A stretch of DNA of 58,115 nt from the NCBI RefSeq assembly GCF_020873915.1, contig NZ_JAHWGP010000042.1, forward strand, positions 1 through 58,115. Reading direction: 5' to 3'. The notes beneath the pieces are model-generated. The model saw only the letters and a list, made by a program, of their open reading frames with translations, was not told where the DNA came from and made no database searches. Source of the stretch: Streptomyces sp. DH5 (GTDB taxonomy: Bacteria > Actinomycetota > Actinomycetes > Streptomycetales > Streptomycetaceae). Made by a program: the position numbers and the translations under genes. Of the stretch, positions 52,132-58,115 are shown one piece after another (position 1 is the first letter of the stretch; each line of letters starts with the position of its first letter).

Positions 52132-53656
52132 GGTGTAGCCCTCCCCCGGGCCGGTCGAAGCGGTAGTCGTCGAGGTCGAAGTGGCGGGCCCGCCAGGCGG
52201 CCTCGTAGGTGGCGGCGGGGCGAACAGCCGGAGCGTCGCCGTACCGGTCGAAGTAGTAGCTGTTCGCGCCGCGGCAGCTGTCGTGCGCGAACACGGTGTT
52301 CGGCTGGCGCCGCAGCACCCGGCGGAAGGACCGGTCGTGTTCCTCGGGCCGGACCACGGCCTGGGTGGCACCGCGGCGACGGGCCTCGGTGATCACCCGG
52401 AGGATGTGCGTGACCTGATAGTCGATCATGCCGAACCAGGATCCGCCGGTGAAGGAGTAGGGCCCGACGATGAACCACAGATTCGGGAAGCCCTTGACCG
52501 AGGTGCCCTCGTAGGTCTGGAAGCGTTCGATGCGCCAGAACTCGGCCAGGTCGCGGCCACCGAGGCCGTGCAGCGGAAAGGGCGGCAGGTTGTCCAGCAC
52601 GTGGAAGCCGGTGGCGAGGATCAGCACGTCGAGCTTGTGCTCGTCGCCGTCGGCCGTGATCACGCCGGTCTCGGTGACCCGGGTGACGGGTTCGGTGACG
52701 AGGGAGACGTTGTTACGGGTGAACGCCCGCCAGTAGCCCTTGCCGAACGAGGGGCGCTTGCAGCCCAGGCGGTGGCGCGGGGTGAGCCGGGCCATCAGGT
52801 CGCGGTCGCCGCGGACCTGACTGCGCAGATACAGCCGGGACACGGCCTCGCCCGCCTGGACCAGGAAGGGGAAACGCCGGTAGTGGATCATGGCGGTGAC
52901 GAAGGCGAACTCGGTGACCGTGTCCGTGACCCGGCGGACGGTGCGCTGGGTCCAGGGCGCCGCCGCGAACACCTTGCGGATCGCACGCGATATGGGCACG
53001 TCGGGCTTGGGGAAGACCCAGTTGGGGGTGCGCTGGAAGACGTGCAGCCGGTCGGCGGACGGGGCGATCTCCGGGAGAAGCTGGATCGCGGATGCCCCGG
53101 TGCCGAGGAGGCCGACCCGCCGCCCGGCCAGCTCGACGGACGGGTCCCAGCGGGCGGTGTGCACGCAGTCGCCGGCGAAGCGGTGCAGGCCCTCGATGTC
53201 CGGCGTTTTCGGCCGCGTGAGCCAACCGGTGGCACACACCAGGAAACGGCCCGTGACCGTGGTGCCGTCCGCGAGGACGACCCGCCACAGGTGCGCCGCC
53301 TCGTCGTACACCGCCCGTTCGACCGTGGCTCCGAGCCGGATCCGCGCGCGTAAACCGTACTTGTCGGCACACCGGTCCGCGTACGCCTTGAGTTCCGCGC
53401 CCGCCGGGAAGGCCCGCGACCATGCCGGGTTCGGTTCGAAGGAGTACGAGTACGAGAAGGCGCTGATGTCCACCGCGACGCCCGGGTAGCGGTTGGCGTG
53501 CCAGGAGCCGCCGATGTCGTCCTGCGCCTCGAGCAGGAGGAATTCCTCGATCCCGGCGCGCCGCAGCCCGATCGCGGTGCCGATCCCGGAGAACCCTGCG
53601 CCGATGACGAGCACCTCGTGCTGCGGCGAACCGCTCTCCCGTTCACTGCCGTTCAC
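52118..53656 (-). CDS. Flavin-dependent monooxygenase, Baeyer-Villiger/FMO type
   Basis: 512 residues. FAD motif VLVIGAGFSGIGTAIGLRRAG, NADPH motif VGLLGTGASAIQLLPEIA, and the BVMO-like fingerprint GLHRFAGDCVHTARWD (a variant of FxGxxxHxxxW). Later blocks LILATGFHVLDNL and NLWFIVGPYSFTGG also fit. It inserts oxygen into a ketone or alkene; in this set it may epoxidise the prenyl chain or act on the cyclised terpenoid. GTG 53656 overlaps the UbiA stop. Confidence 0.85.
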   Translation of the reverse strand: MNGSERESGSPQHEVLVIGAGFSGIGTAIGLRRAGIEEFLLLEAQDDIGGSWHANRYPGVAVDISAFSYSYSFEPNPAWSRAFPAGAELKAYADRCADKYGLRARIRLGATVERAVYDEAAHLWRVVLADGTTVTGRFLVCATGWLTRPKTPDIEGLHRFAGDCVHTARWDPSVELAGRRVGLLGTGASAIQLLPEIAPSADRLHVFQRTPNWVFPKPDVPISRAIRKVFAAAPWTQRTVRRVTDTVTEFAFVTAMIHYRRFPFLVQAGEAVSRLYLRSQVRGDRDLMARLTPRHRLGCKRPSFGKGYWRAFTRNNVSLVTEPVTRVTETGVITADGDEHKLDVLILATGFHVLDNLPPFPLHGLGGRDLAEFWRIERFQTYEGTSVKGFPNLWFIVGPYSFTGGSWFGMIDYQVTHILRVITEARRRGATQAVVRPEEHDRSFRRVLRRQPNTVFAHDSCRGANSYYFDRYGDAPAVRPAATYEAAWRARHFDLDDYRFDRPGGGLHHATE

Positions 53657-54546
53657 AGCGCCACTCCGATCGTCAGCAGTGCGCCAAAGACGAGCAGCAG
53701 CACACAGGTGTGTTCGAGGACCGGGATCAGATCGCGGCCACGGGCGCCGGCCCGCACCCGGCACACCGGCAGGACGGCAGCCGGCACGGCACCGAGGACG
53801 AGCAGGGCCCACGGGCGGGCCGGGGCCAGCAACAGGGCGGAGACGAAGGACGCGGCGATCAGGACCAGGTAGTAGTGGCGGGTACGCCGGTCGCCTAGCC
53901 GGACCGCGACGGTGATCTTGCCCGCGGCGGTGTCGGTGGGAATGTCCCGCAGGTTGTTGGTGGTCAGCAGGGCACAGGCGAGCAGCCCGATGGGCACGGA
54001 CGCGCTGAGTGCGAGCAGCGGTATCCGCTCGAGCTGGATGTACGCGGTGGCGCACACGGCAATGACGCCGTGGAACACGAAGATGCTGACGTCGCCGAGC
54101 GACCGGTAGCCGTACGGGCGCGCTCCTCCGGTGTAGTACCAGCCGCCCAGCGCGCACACCGCCGCGAGGGCCAGCAGCCACCACGAGACGGTGAGGGCCA
54201 GGACAAGGGCGCTGAGCACGGCGACGCCGTACAGGGCGATTCCCGAGCGCAGCACGCTGCGGGGCGATGCCTGTCCCGAGCCGACCAGCCGGACGGGGCC
54301 CACACGCTGGTCGTCGGCGCCGCGCACCCCGTCGCTGTAGTCGTTGAAGAAGTTCGTGCCGAGGACGAAGCCCAGGGCGAACAGCAGGGTGAGTGCGGCC
54401 CGTCCTCCGTCGAGGCTGCCGTACGAGGCGGCGACGGCACTGCCCACCGCGACCGGTGCGAGGGTGACCGGCAACGTCTTGAGGCGGGCACCGACGATCC
54501 ACGCGCGCAGGGCACCGGCCGCCGGCTCCTGGGGGCGTGTCAGCAT
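53653..54546 (-). CDS. UbiA-superfamily aromatic prenyltransferase (MenA-like)
   Basis: 297 residues, about eight or nine membrane helices. The two Asp-rich motifs that bind prenyl diphosphate through Mg2+ are NFFNDYSDGVRGAD and NNLRDIPTDTAAGK. The closest recognisable group is MenA (1,4-dihydroxy-2-naphthoate prenyltransferase), which prenylates with loss of CO2. Here the acceptor is probably 3-hydroxyanthranilate or the derived aminohydroquinone. ATG 54546 overlaps the methyltransferase stop by 7 bp. No other menaquinone genes are adjacent. Confidence 0.87.
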   Translation of the reverse strand: MLTRPQEPAAGALRAWIVGARLKTLPVTLAPVAVGSAVAASYGSLDGGRAALTLLFALGFVLGTNFFNDYSDGVRGADDQRVGPVRLVGSGQASPRSVLRSGIALYGVAVLSALVLALTVSWWLLALAAVCALGGWYYTGGARPYGYRSLGDVSIFVFHGVIAVCATAYIQLERIPLLALSASVPIGLLACALLTTNNLRDIPTDTAAGKITVAVRLGDRRTRHYYLVLIAASFVSALLLAPARPWALLVLGAVPAAVLPVCRVRAGARGRDLIPVLEHTCVLLLVFGALLTIGVAL

Positions 54547-55250
54547 TTGCGTCCCACTCCCATGTAGAGCACGCCGGTCGATCGCGTGGGGATCATGCGG
54601 ACCTCTTCGCGTCGGCCGACCAGATAGCGCAGCCCGTCCCGGAGATGAGGGCGCAGGCCGGTGAGGCGTAGGGCCACCCCGTGCGCGTGTGCAGTGGCGA
54701 CGAGCCGCCGCCGGTCGACGAAGAGCCGGTGGTCGTGGGTGCCGCGGGGCGGTCCGCCGGGCAGGGGCAGGTTCTCGGCGACGCCGATGGCCAGTACGCG
54801 GGCGAGCACGGTGGTCGCGATGGTGTCGACGATCAGTGTCCCGCCGGGCCGCAGCACCCGGCAGGTCTCCTCGACGACGCGGAAGGGGTCGGGTACGTGC
54901 TCGAGGCACTGTCCGGCCGTGACAACGTCGAACGAGGCGTCTGCGAAGGGGAGCTGTCCGATGTCCGCCCGGACCGCGGTGTCCAGGCCGTGGCCGAGCG
55001 CCTCGCGCAGGGAGCGGGCTGACAGGTCGACCCCGACCACCCGGTACCCCTTGCCGCTCAGGTGCGGCCCGAACAGCCCTCCCCCGCAGGCGACGTCGAG
55101 CAGACACGCCCCTTCACGCGTGGCGTGCGGAACGTGGGCGGCGCGTGCCCTGGCGATCCAGCCGAGCGGGGCGAGTGGCCCCCGCGGATCCCACCAGGCA
55201 TCGGCGAGCGAGTCGTAATCGGTGATGAAGTCGCTGCGGATTCCCGGCAT
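54540..55250 (-). CDS. SAM-dependent methyltransferase, UbiG-like
   Basis: 236 residues. The N-terminus DSLADAWWDPRGPLAPL matches UbiG O-methyltransferases; motif I is LLDVACGGGLFGPHL, later blocks are AGQCLEHVPDP and RVLRPGGTLIVDTI. The likely reaction is O-methylation of a hydroxyl on the prenylated ring. ATG 55250 is chosen because GGGAGGG precedes it; the longer frame to 55328 would overlap the upstream gene. Confidence 0.85.
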   Translation of the reverse strand: MPGIRSDFITDYDSLADAWWDPRGPLAPLGWIARARAAHVPHATREGACLLDVACGGGLFGPHLSGKGYRVVGVDLSARSLREALGHGLDTAVRADIGQLPFADASFDVVTAGQCLEHVPDPFRVVEETCRVLRPGGTLIVDTIATTVLARVLAIGVAENLPLPGGPPRGTHDHRLFVDRRRLVATAHAHGVALRLTGLRPHLRDGLRYLVGRREEVRMIPTRSTGVLYMGVGRKC

Positions 55251-55263
55251 GGAGCACCCTCCC

Positions 55264-56337
55264 TCATGGAGCCGTGGGCAGGACGTTGAGTGCCGGATGC
55301 CGACTCGCGAACACCTCGATGAGGTCACGTAGGCATCGCTCTACCACGGGCGCCCTTCGCATGGTCGCCGGATGAGATTCGACGGCGTGCAGTGCGTCCG
55401 TGATATATCGCTGGGCCAATTCGGCGGCCCGGCCGATCGCTCCGCATTCCTGCACCGCCGCGACAATCCTGCGGCATTGTTCGTCGGAGATGGGAAGATC
55501 TTTCAGGAGTGGCAGCACCCGGTCGGGCACGTCTTTGACGGCATAGATTACCGGGAGGGTGTAGACGCCGTTCACAATGTCCTTGGCCTGCTGCTTCCCG
55601 GTTCCCTCGCTGCAGATGTCGAGAATGTCGTCCCAGATCTGGAAGGCCATGCCAAGGTGGTGCCCGAACCGTTCCAGGGCCGCCCGGGCTTCGTCCGAGG
55701 CCTTCGCCTGGAGTGCGCCCATGGCCGCGGCGGTGCGCAGCAGGCGCGCGGTCTTGCCCGAGACGGCGGCGAGGTAGTCCTCCTCGGTGCGCTGCGCGTC
55801 GTGCAGCTGACTGGACTCCAGCATCTGCCCGACGCAGACATCGATCAGCGTGTCGGCCATGACCTGTACCCGTGTCACGCCCAGGGAGGCGGCGACCTGC
55901 ATACAGCGTGCGAGGAGGTAGTCGCCCGCCAGCAGGGCGAGCGCGTCGCCGTACACGGCGTTCGTACTGGGCCTGCCGCGCCGCAGCGACGCGTCGTCGA
56001 TCAGGTCGTCGTGGCAGAGCGTGGCGATGTGGAGCGTCTCCACGACGGTGGCGGCCTCGATGACGTGCCGGCGCCCGACGGCTCCTCCCTCACCCTCCGG
56101 CAGATCCTCCAGGAGATAGGAGGAGAGCAGGACGAGGGTGGGCCGCAGCAGCCGGCCGGGCTTGTCCACGGCGTACCGGATCGGCTCCCTGATTCGGCCC
56201 TGCGAGGGAATCACCAATGATTTCAGCGACTCCCGCACCCGGGCGAGGTCCTCCTGAAGGCGCTCTTGAACCCGAGCTATTTCCTCGCGGTTCGGATTCT
56301 GGTTCGGGTGCGCCGTCGAAACTGAAGTTCTCTTCAT
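55264..56337 (-). CDS. Long-chain polyprenyl diphosphate synthase
   Basis: 357 residues. First Asp-rich motif in IATLCHDDLIDDASLRRGRPS (about residue 108 on), second in QIWDDILDICSEG. Five residues before the first Asp is Ala, not the bulky Phe/Tyr of FPP/GGPP synthases; small residues there generally allow chains of C30 or longer. It provides the side chain for the UbiA enzyme. ATG 56337 is favoured because GGAAGG lies seven bases upstream; ATG 56343 is too close to it. First gene of the leftward operon. Confidence 0.87.
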   Translation of the reverse strand: MKRTSVSTAHPNQNPNREEIARVQERLQEDLARVRESLKSLVIPSQGRIREPIRYAVDKPGRLLRPTLVLLSSYLLEDLPEGEGGAVGRRHVIEAATVVETLHIATLCHDDLIDDASLRRGRPSTNAVYGDALALLAGDYLLARCMQVAASLGVTRVQVMADTLIDVCVGQMLESSQLHDAQRTEEDYLAAVSGKTARLLRTAAAMGALQAKASDEARAALERFGHHLGMAFQIWDDILDICSEGTGKQQAKDIVNGVYTLPVIYAVKDVPDRVLPLLKDLPISDEQCRRIVAAVQECGAIGRAAELAQRYITDALHAVESHPATMRRAPVVERCLRDLIEVFASRHPALNVLPTAP

Positions 56338-56693
56338 CCGCATGCCTTCCCCCGTGACCAGTCAAAGGTGACCCACAGGCTAGGGTCCGTCAACTCGCCC
56401 ACACCAGAACGCAATTTATTAACCGCCGAAGGGAAGGGGAGTTTCCACCTCCACTCTCACTCACCGAATAGCGGAACCCGGCATTTCGTGGCGAAGTTCC
56501 GACCCGCCCGCACGAACCGTGACCCGCCCCACACACATCATGTGACCTAGCTCACATAAGACGCTTCGGGGTGACGTGTCGAAGAAGCGGCTGCGCCCCG
56601 ACGCGGCATGGACGGCGCCTCTCGCCCTCCTTACAGTCCACGTGCCGACCCCGTTCGCCCCCAAACTGCCTAGAGTCGCAAGGAGTTGGTAAC
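56338..56693. promoter_or_regulatory. Divergent promoter region of the meroterpenoid cluster
   Basis: 356 bp between the polyprenyl synthase and P450 starts. It includes an AT-rich stretch (AATTTATTAA, 56412-56421), a TTGACG reading leftward near 56394-56389, and a CRP-type palindrome (separate entry). Clear paired -35/-10 boxes could not be fixed on either strand. Confidence 0.55.
56540..56557. promoter_or_regulatory. Perfect CRP/FNR-type palindrome
   Basis: ATGTGA and TCACAT are exact inverted arms around CCTAGC, giving TGTGA-N6-TCACA. Streptomyces Crp is known to bind sites of this GTG-N6-type and to control antibiotic clusters. The site is 137 bp before the P450 start and 203 bp before the operon start. 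Confidence 0.6.
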
Positions 56694-58073
56694 ATGAGCA
56701 GCGTTTCCGCGGTGCCCCGGGCCCCCGGCGCCCGACCCCTGGTGGGGCACCTGCCGGCCTTCCTGCGCTCACCCCTGACGTTCCTGCGCACCCTTCCCGC
56801 ACACGGGTCCGTGGTGGAGATCCGGTTCGCCCACATGCCCGTCGTCGTGGTGTGCGACCCCGAACTGACACGCGCCGTGCTGGTCCAGGACCGGGTCTTC
56901 GACAAGGGCGGCCCGCTCTTCGAGCGCCTGCGCGAAGCGGGCGGCCAGGGCCTCGCCACCTGCCCCGCGTCCGAGCACCGCCGACAGCGCCGCCTGGTGC
57001 AACCGGCCTTCCACCAGGGCCGGTTCCCCGACTACGCCCGCATCATCACGCAGCGCATCGACACCGTCGTGAGCGGCTGGCACGACGGCCAGGTACTCGA
57101 CCTGAGCGTCACCTCACGCAGCCTGACCGCCGACTTAGTACTGTCCTCGGTCTTTGGCACCCGCCTGACCCCGGCACTGCACGCACGCCTGGCGGCGGAC
57201 TTCGACACGCTCATGGCCGGCTTCACCCGGCACACCCTGCTGCCGAAACCGCTGCGCAAGGTGCGCACCCCGGGCAATGCCCGCTACCTGGCGGCCACCG
57301 AACGCGTCCGCCGGTCGATGACGGAACTCACCGCCGAGCGTCGCCGACGCGCCGACGTCGAGGGACCCGAAGGCCCCGAAGGCGCAACCCTCCTGTCGAT
57401 GCTGATGACCGCCCGCGCCCCGGACAGCGACACCCCCGCCCTCACGGACGACGAACTCGTGGACCAGGCCGTGACGATGTACTCGGCCGGCACGGAGACC
57501 ACCGCCGGCGCGGTGAACTGGAGCCTGCACCTCAGCGCCACCCACCCCGACGTGCACCGGCGCCTGACGGACGAGGTCACCTCCGTCCTCGGCGGCCGCA
57601 CGGCCCGCTGGGAGGACCTGCCCCACCTCCCGTACACGCGGCAGGTGTTCACCGAGGCGCTGCGCATGTACCCGCCCGGCTGGTTCCTGACCCGGCGGAC
57701 CGAGAAGGACACCGCGCTGGGCCCGTACGCCCTGCCCCGCGGCACGACCCTCGCGTACAGCCCATACCTGATCTGCCACCTGCCCGAACTCTACCCGGAC
57801 CCGCTGCGCTTCGACCCCGACCGCTGGGACGCCCGGGGCGGCAAGCCCCAGGTCCCGTTCACGGTGTTCGGCGGCGGAGCGCGCAAGTGCATCGGCGACG
57901 AGTTCTCCCTGATGGAGGGCGTCATGCTCCTGGCGTCCCTGCTCAGCCACTGGGACATCACCCTGCTCGACACCCGCCTCACCCCGCCGCGCCTTCCCCA
58001 ACTCACGCTCAATCCAGGAAGGTTGAGAGTCAAGCTCACCGCGCGCAGGCGGCCGGCGGCGAGCGTGGCGTGA
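56694..58073 (+). CDS. Cytochrome P450
   Basis: 459 residues. I-helix MYSAGTETTAGAVNW (from about residue 262), ExxR in TEALRMYP, and heme-binding FGGGARKCIGDEF with the Cys near residue 397. The N-terminus, PRAPGARPLVGHLPAFLRSP, lacks a membrane anchor, as in bacterial P450s; the overall wording resembles CYP102/CYP4-like terpenoid hydroxylases more than macrolide P450s. ATG 56694 with AAGGAG nine bases upstream. Divergent from the operon, it probably oxidises the cyclised terpenoid part. Confidence 0.92.
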   Translation: MSSVSAVPRAPGARPLVGHLPAFLRSPLTFLRTLPAHGSVVEIRFAHMPVVVVCDPELTRAVLVQDRVFDKGGPLFERLREAGGQGLATCPASEHRRQRRLVQPAFHQGRFPDYARIITQRIDTVVSGWHDGQVLDLSVTSRSLTADLVLSSVFGTRLTPALHARLAADFDTLMAGFTRHTLLPKPLRKVRTPGNARYLAATERVRRSMTELTAERRRRADVEGPEGPEGATLLSMLMTARAPDSDTPALTDDELVDQAVTMYSAGTETTAGAVNWSLHLSATHPDVHRRLTDEVTSVLGGRTARWEDLPHLPYTRQVFTEALRMYPPGWFLTRRTEKDTALGPYALPRGTTLAYSPYLICHLPELYPDPLRFDPDRWDARGGKPQVPFTVFGGGARKCIGDEFSLMEGVMLLASLLSHWDITLLDTRLTPPRLPQLTLNPGRLRVKLTARRRPAASVA

Positions 58074-58097
58074 GCCGAGGCGGGACGGGCGGCGAGA

Positions 58098-58115
58098 GCA
58101 CTCCCGTGGGAGTGC
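58098..58115 (+). terminator. Hairpin after the P450 gene
   Basis: GCACTCCC and GGGAGTGC form a perfect palindrome around GT at the right window edge, 25 bp past the P450 stop. A terminator is likely; an operator for the next gene is possible because the sequence beyond is not visible. Confidence 0.5.

Noticed and set aside
1-58115. CRISPR arrays, tRNA or rRNA genes, riboswitches
   Set aside because: No spaced identical repeats, no cloverleaf or conserved rRNA stretches and no recognisable riboswitch core were seen while reading through the window.

Overview
The window is very high-GC actinobacterial DNA, almost certainly from Streptomyces. The base composition, the tightly overlapping GTGA/ATGA gene junctions and the malR-malEFG-aglA maltose locus all point that way. 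It holds two separate specialised-metabolite gene sets divided by a 6 kb strip of broken genes and insertion sequences. All functional calls come from reading the translated sequence and remembered family features; no database search was run.

Region 1 (1-11,054), starch and maltose use. Reading leftward are a secreted pullulanase-type GH13 enzyme (cut by the window edge), a secreted alpha-amylase with a CBM20 starch-binding domain, a LacI regulator, alpha-glucosidase aglA, and the maltose/maltodextrin ABC importer malG-malF-malE. The divergent malR repressor lies to the right. The amylase has a readable promoter with a CTTGC...GCAAG operator at its start site.

Region 2 (11,122-37,785), a C7-cyclitol pseudo-oligosaccharide cluster of the acarbose/acarviostatin type. 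The dTDP-sugar genes rmlB and rmlA run left. The main operon runs right: class III aminotransferase, three-gene ABC exporter, phosphotransferase-type kinase, two related starch-synthase-like glycosyltransferases (the second fused to a HAD phosphatase), GlgC-like nucleotidyltransferase, PfkB kinase, amylomaltase, sugar-phosphate cyclase, cupin, ROK kinase and SDR. A GMC flavoprotein and an aldo-keto reductase follow, then a second secreted amylase with two starch-binding modules. Expected chemistry: the cyclase makes a valiolone from sedoheptulose 7-phosphate; kinases, redox enzymes and the GlgC-like protein activate it; a pseudo-glycosyltransferase joins it to dTDP-4-amino-4,6-dideoxyglucose; and the second glycosyltransferase attaches the product to maltose or a maltodextrin. 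A shared CTTGC/GCAAG-type operator motif at four promoters suggests maltose-responsive co-control with region 1.

Region 3 (37,786-43,850), a rearranged zone. It has a perfect 24-bp-arm hairpin, fused fragments of a secreted protein and a MalG-type permease, a truncated SulP/STAS transporter cut by an IS630 remnant, an apparently intact IS701-family element carrying a MazF/PemK-like gene, a frameshifted ISAzo13-type transposase and an MFS fragment.

Region 4 (43,850-58,115), an apparent aminobenzoate-polyprenyl meroterpenoid cluster. An eleven-gene leftward operon encodes a long-chain polyprenyl diphosphate synthase, UbiG-like methyltransferase, UbiA prenyltransferase, flavin monooxygenase, small membrane protein, squalene-hopene-cyclase-like enzyme, amine-oxidase-type flavoprotein, EntA-like dehydrogenase, PhzD, PhzE and an aromatic hydroxylase. 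A P450 is divergent. PhzE-PhzD-dehydrogenase should give 3-hydroxyanthranilate. Prenylation, oxidative decarboxylation, methylation and DxDD-type cyclisation would then give a polycyclic aminoquinone-type product. I know no described compound that matches this exact set. The divergent promoter region carries a perfect TGTGA-N6-TCACA (CRP-type) palindrome.
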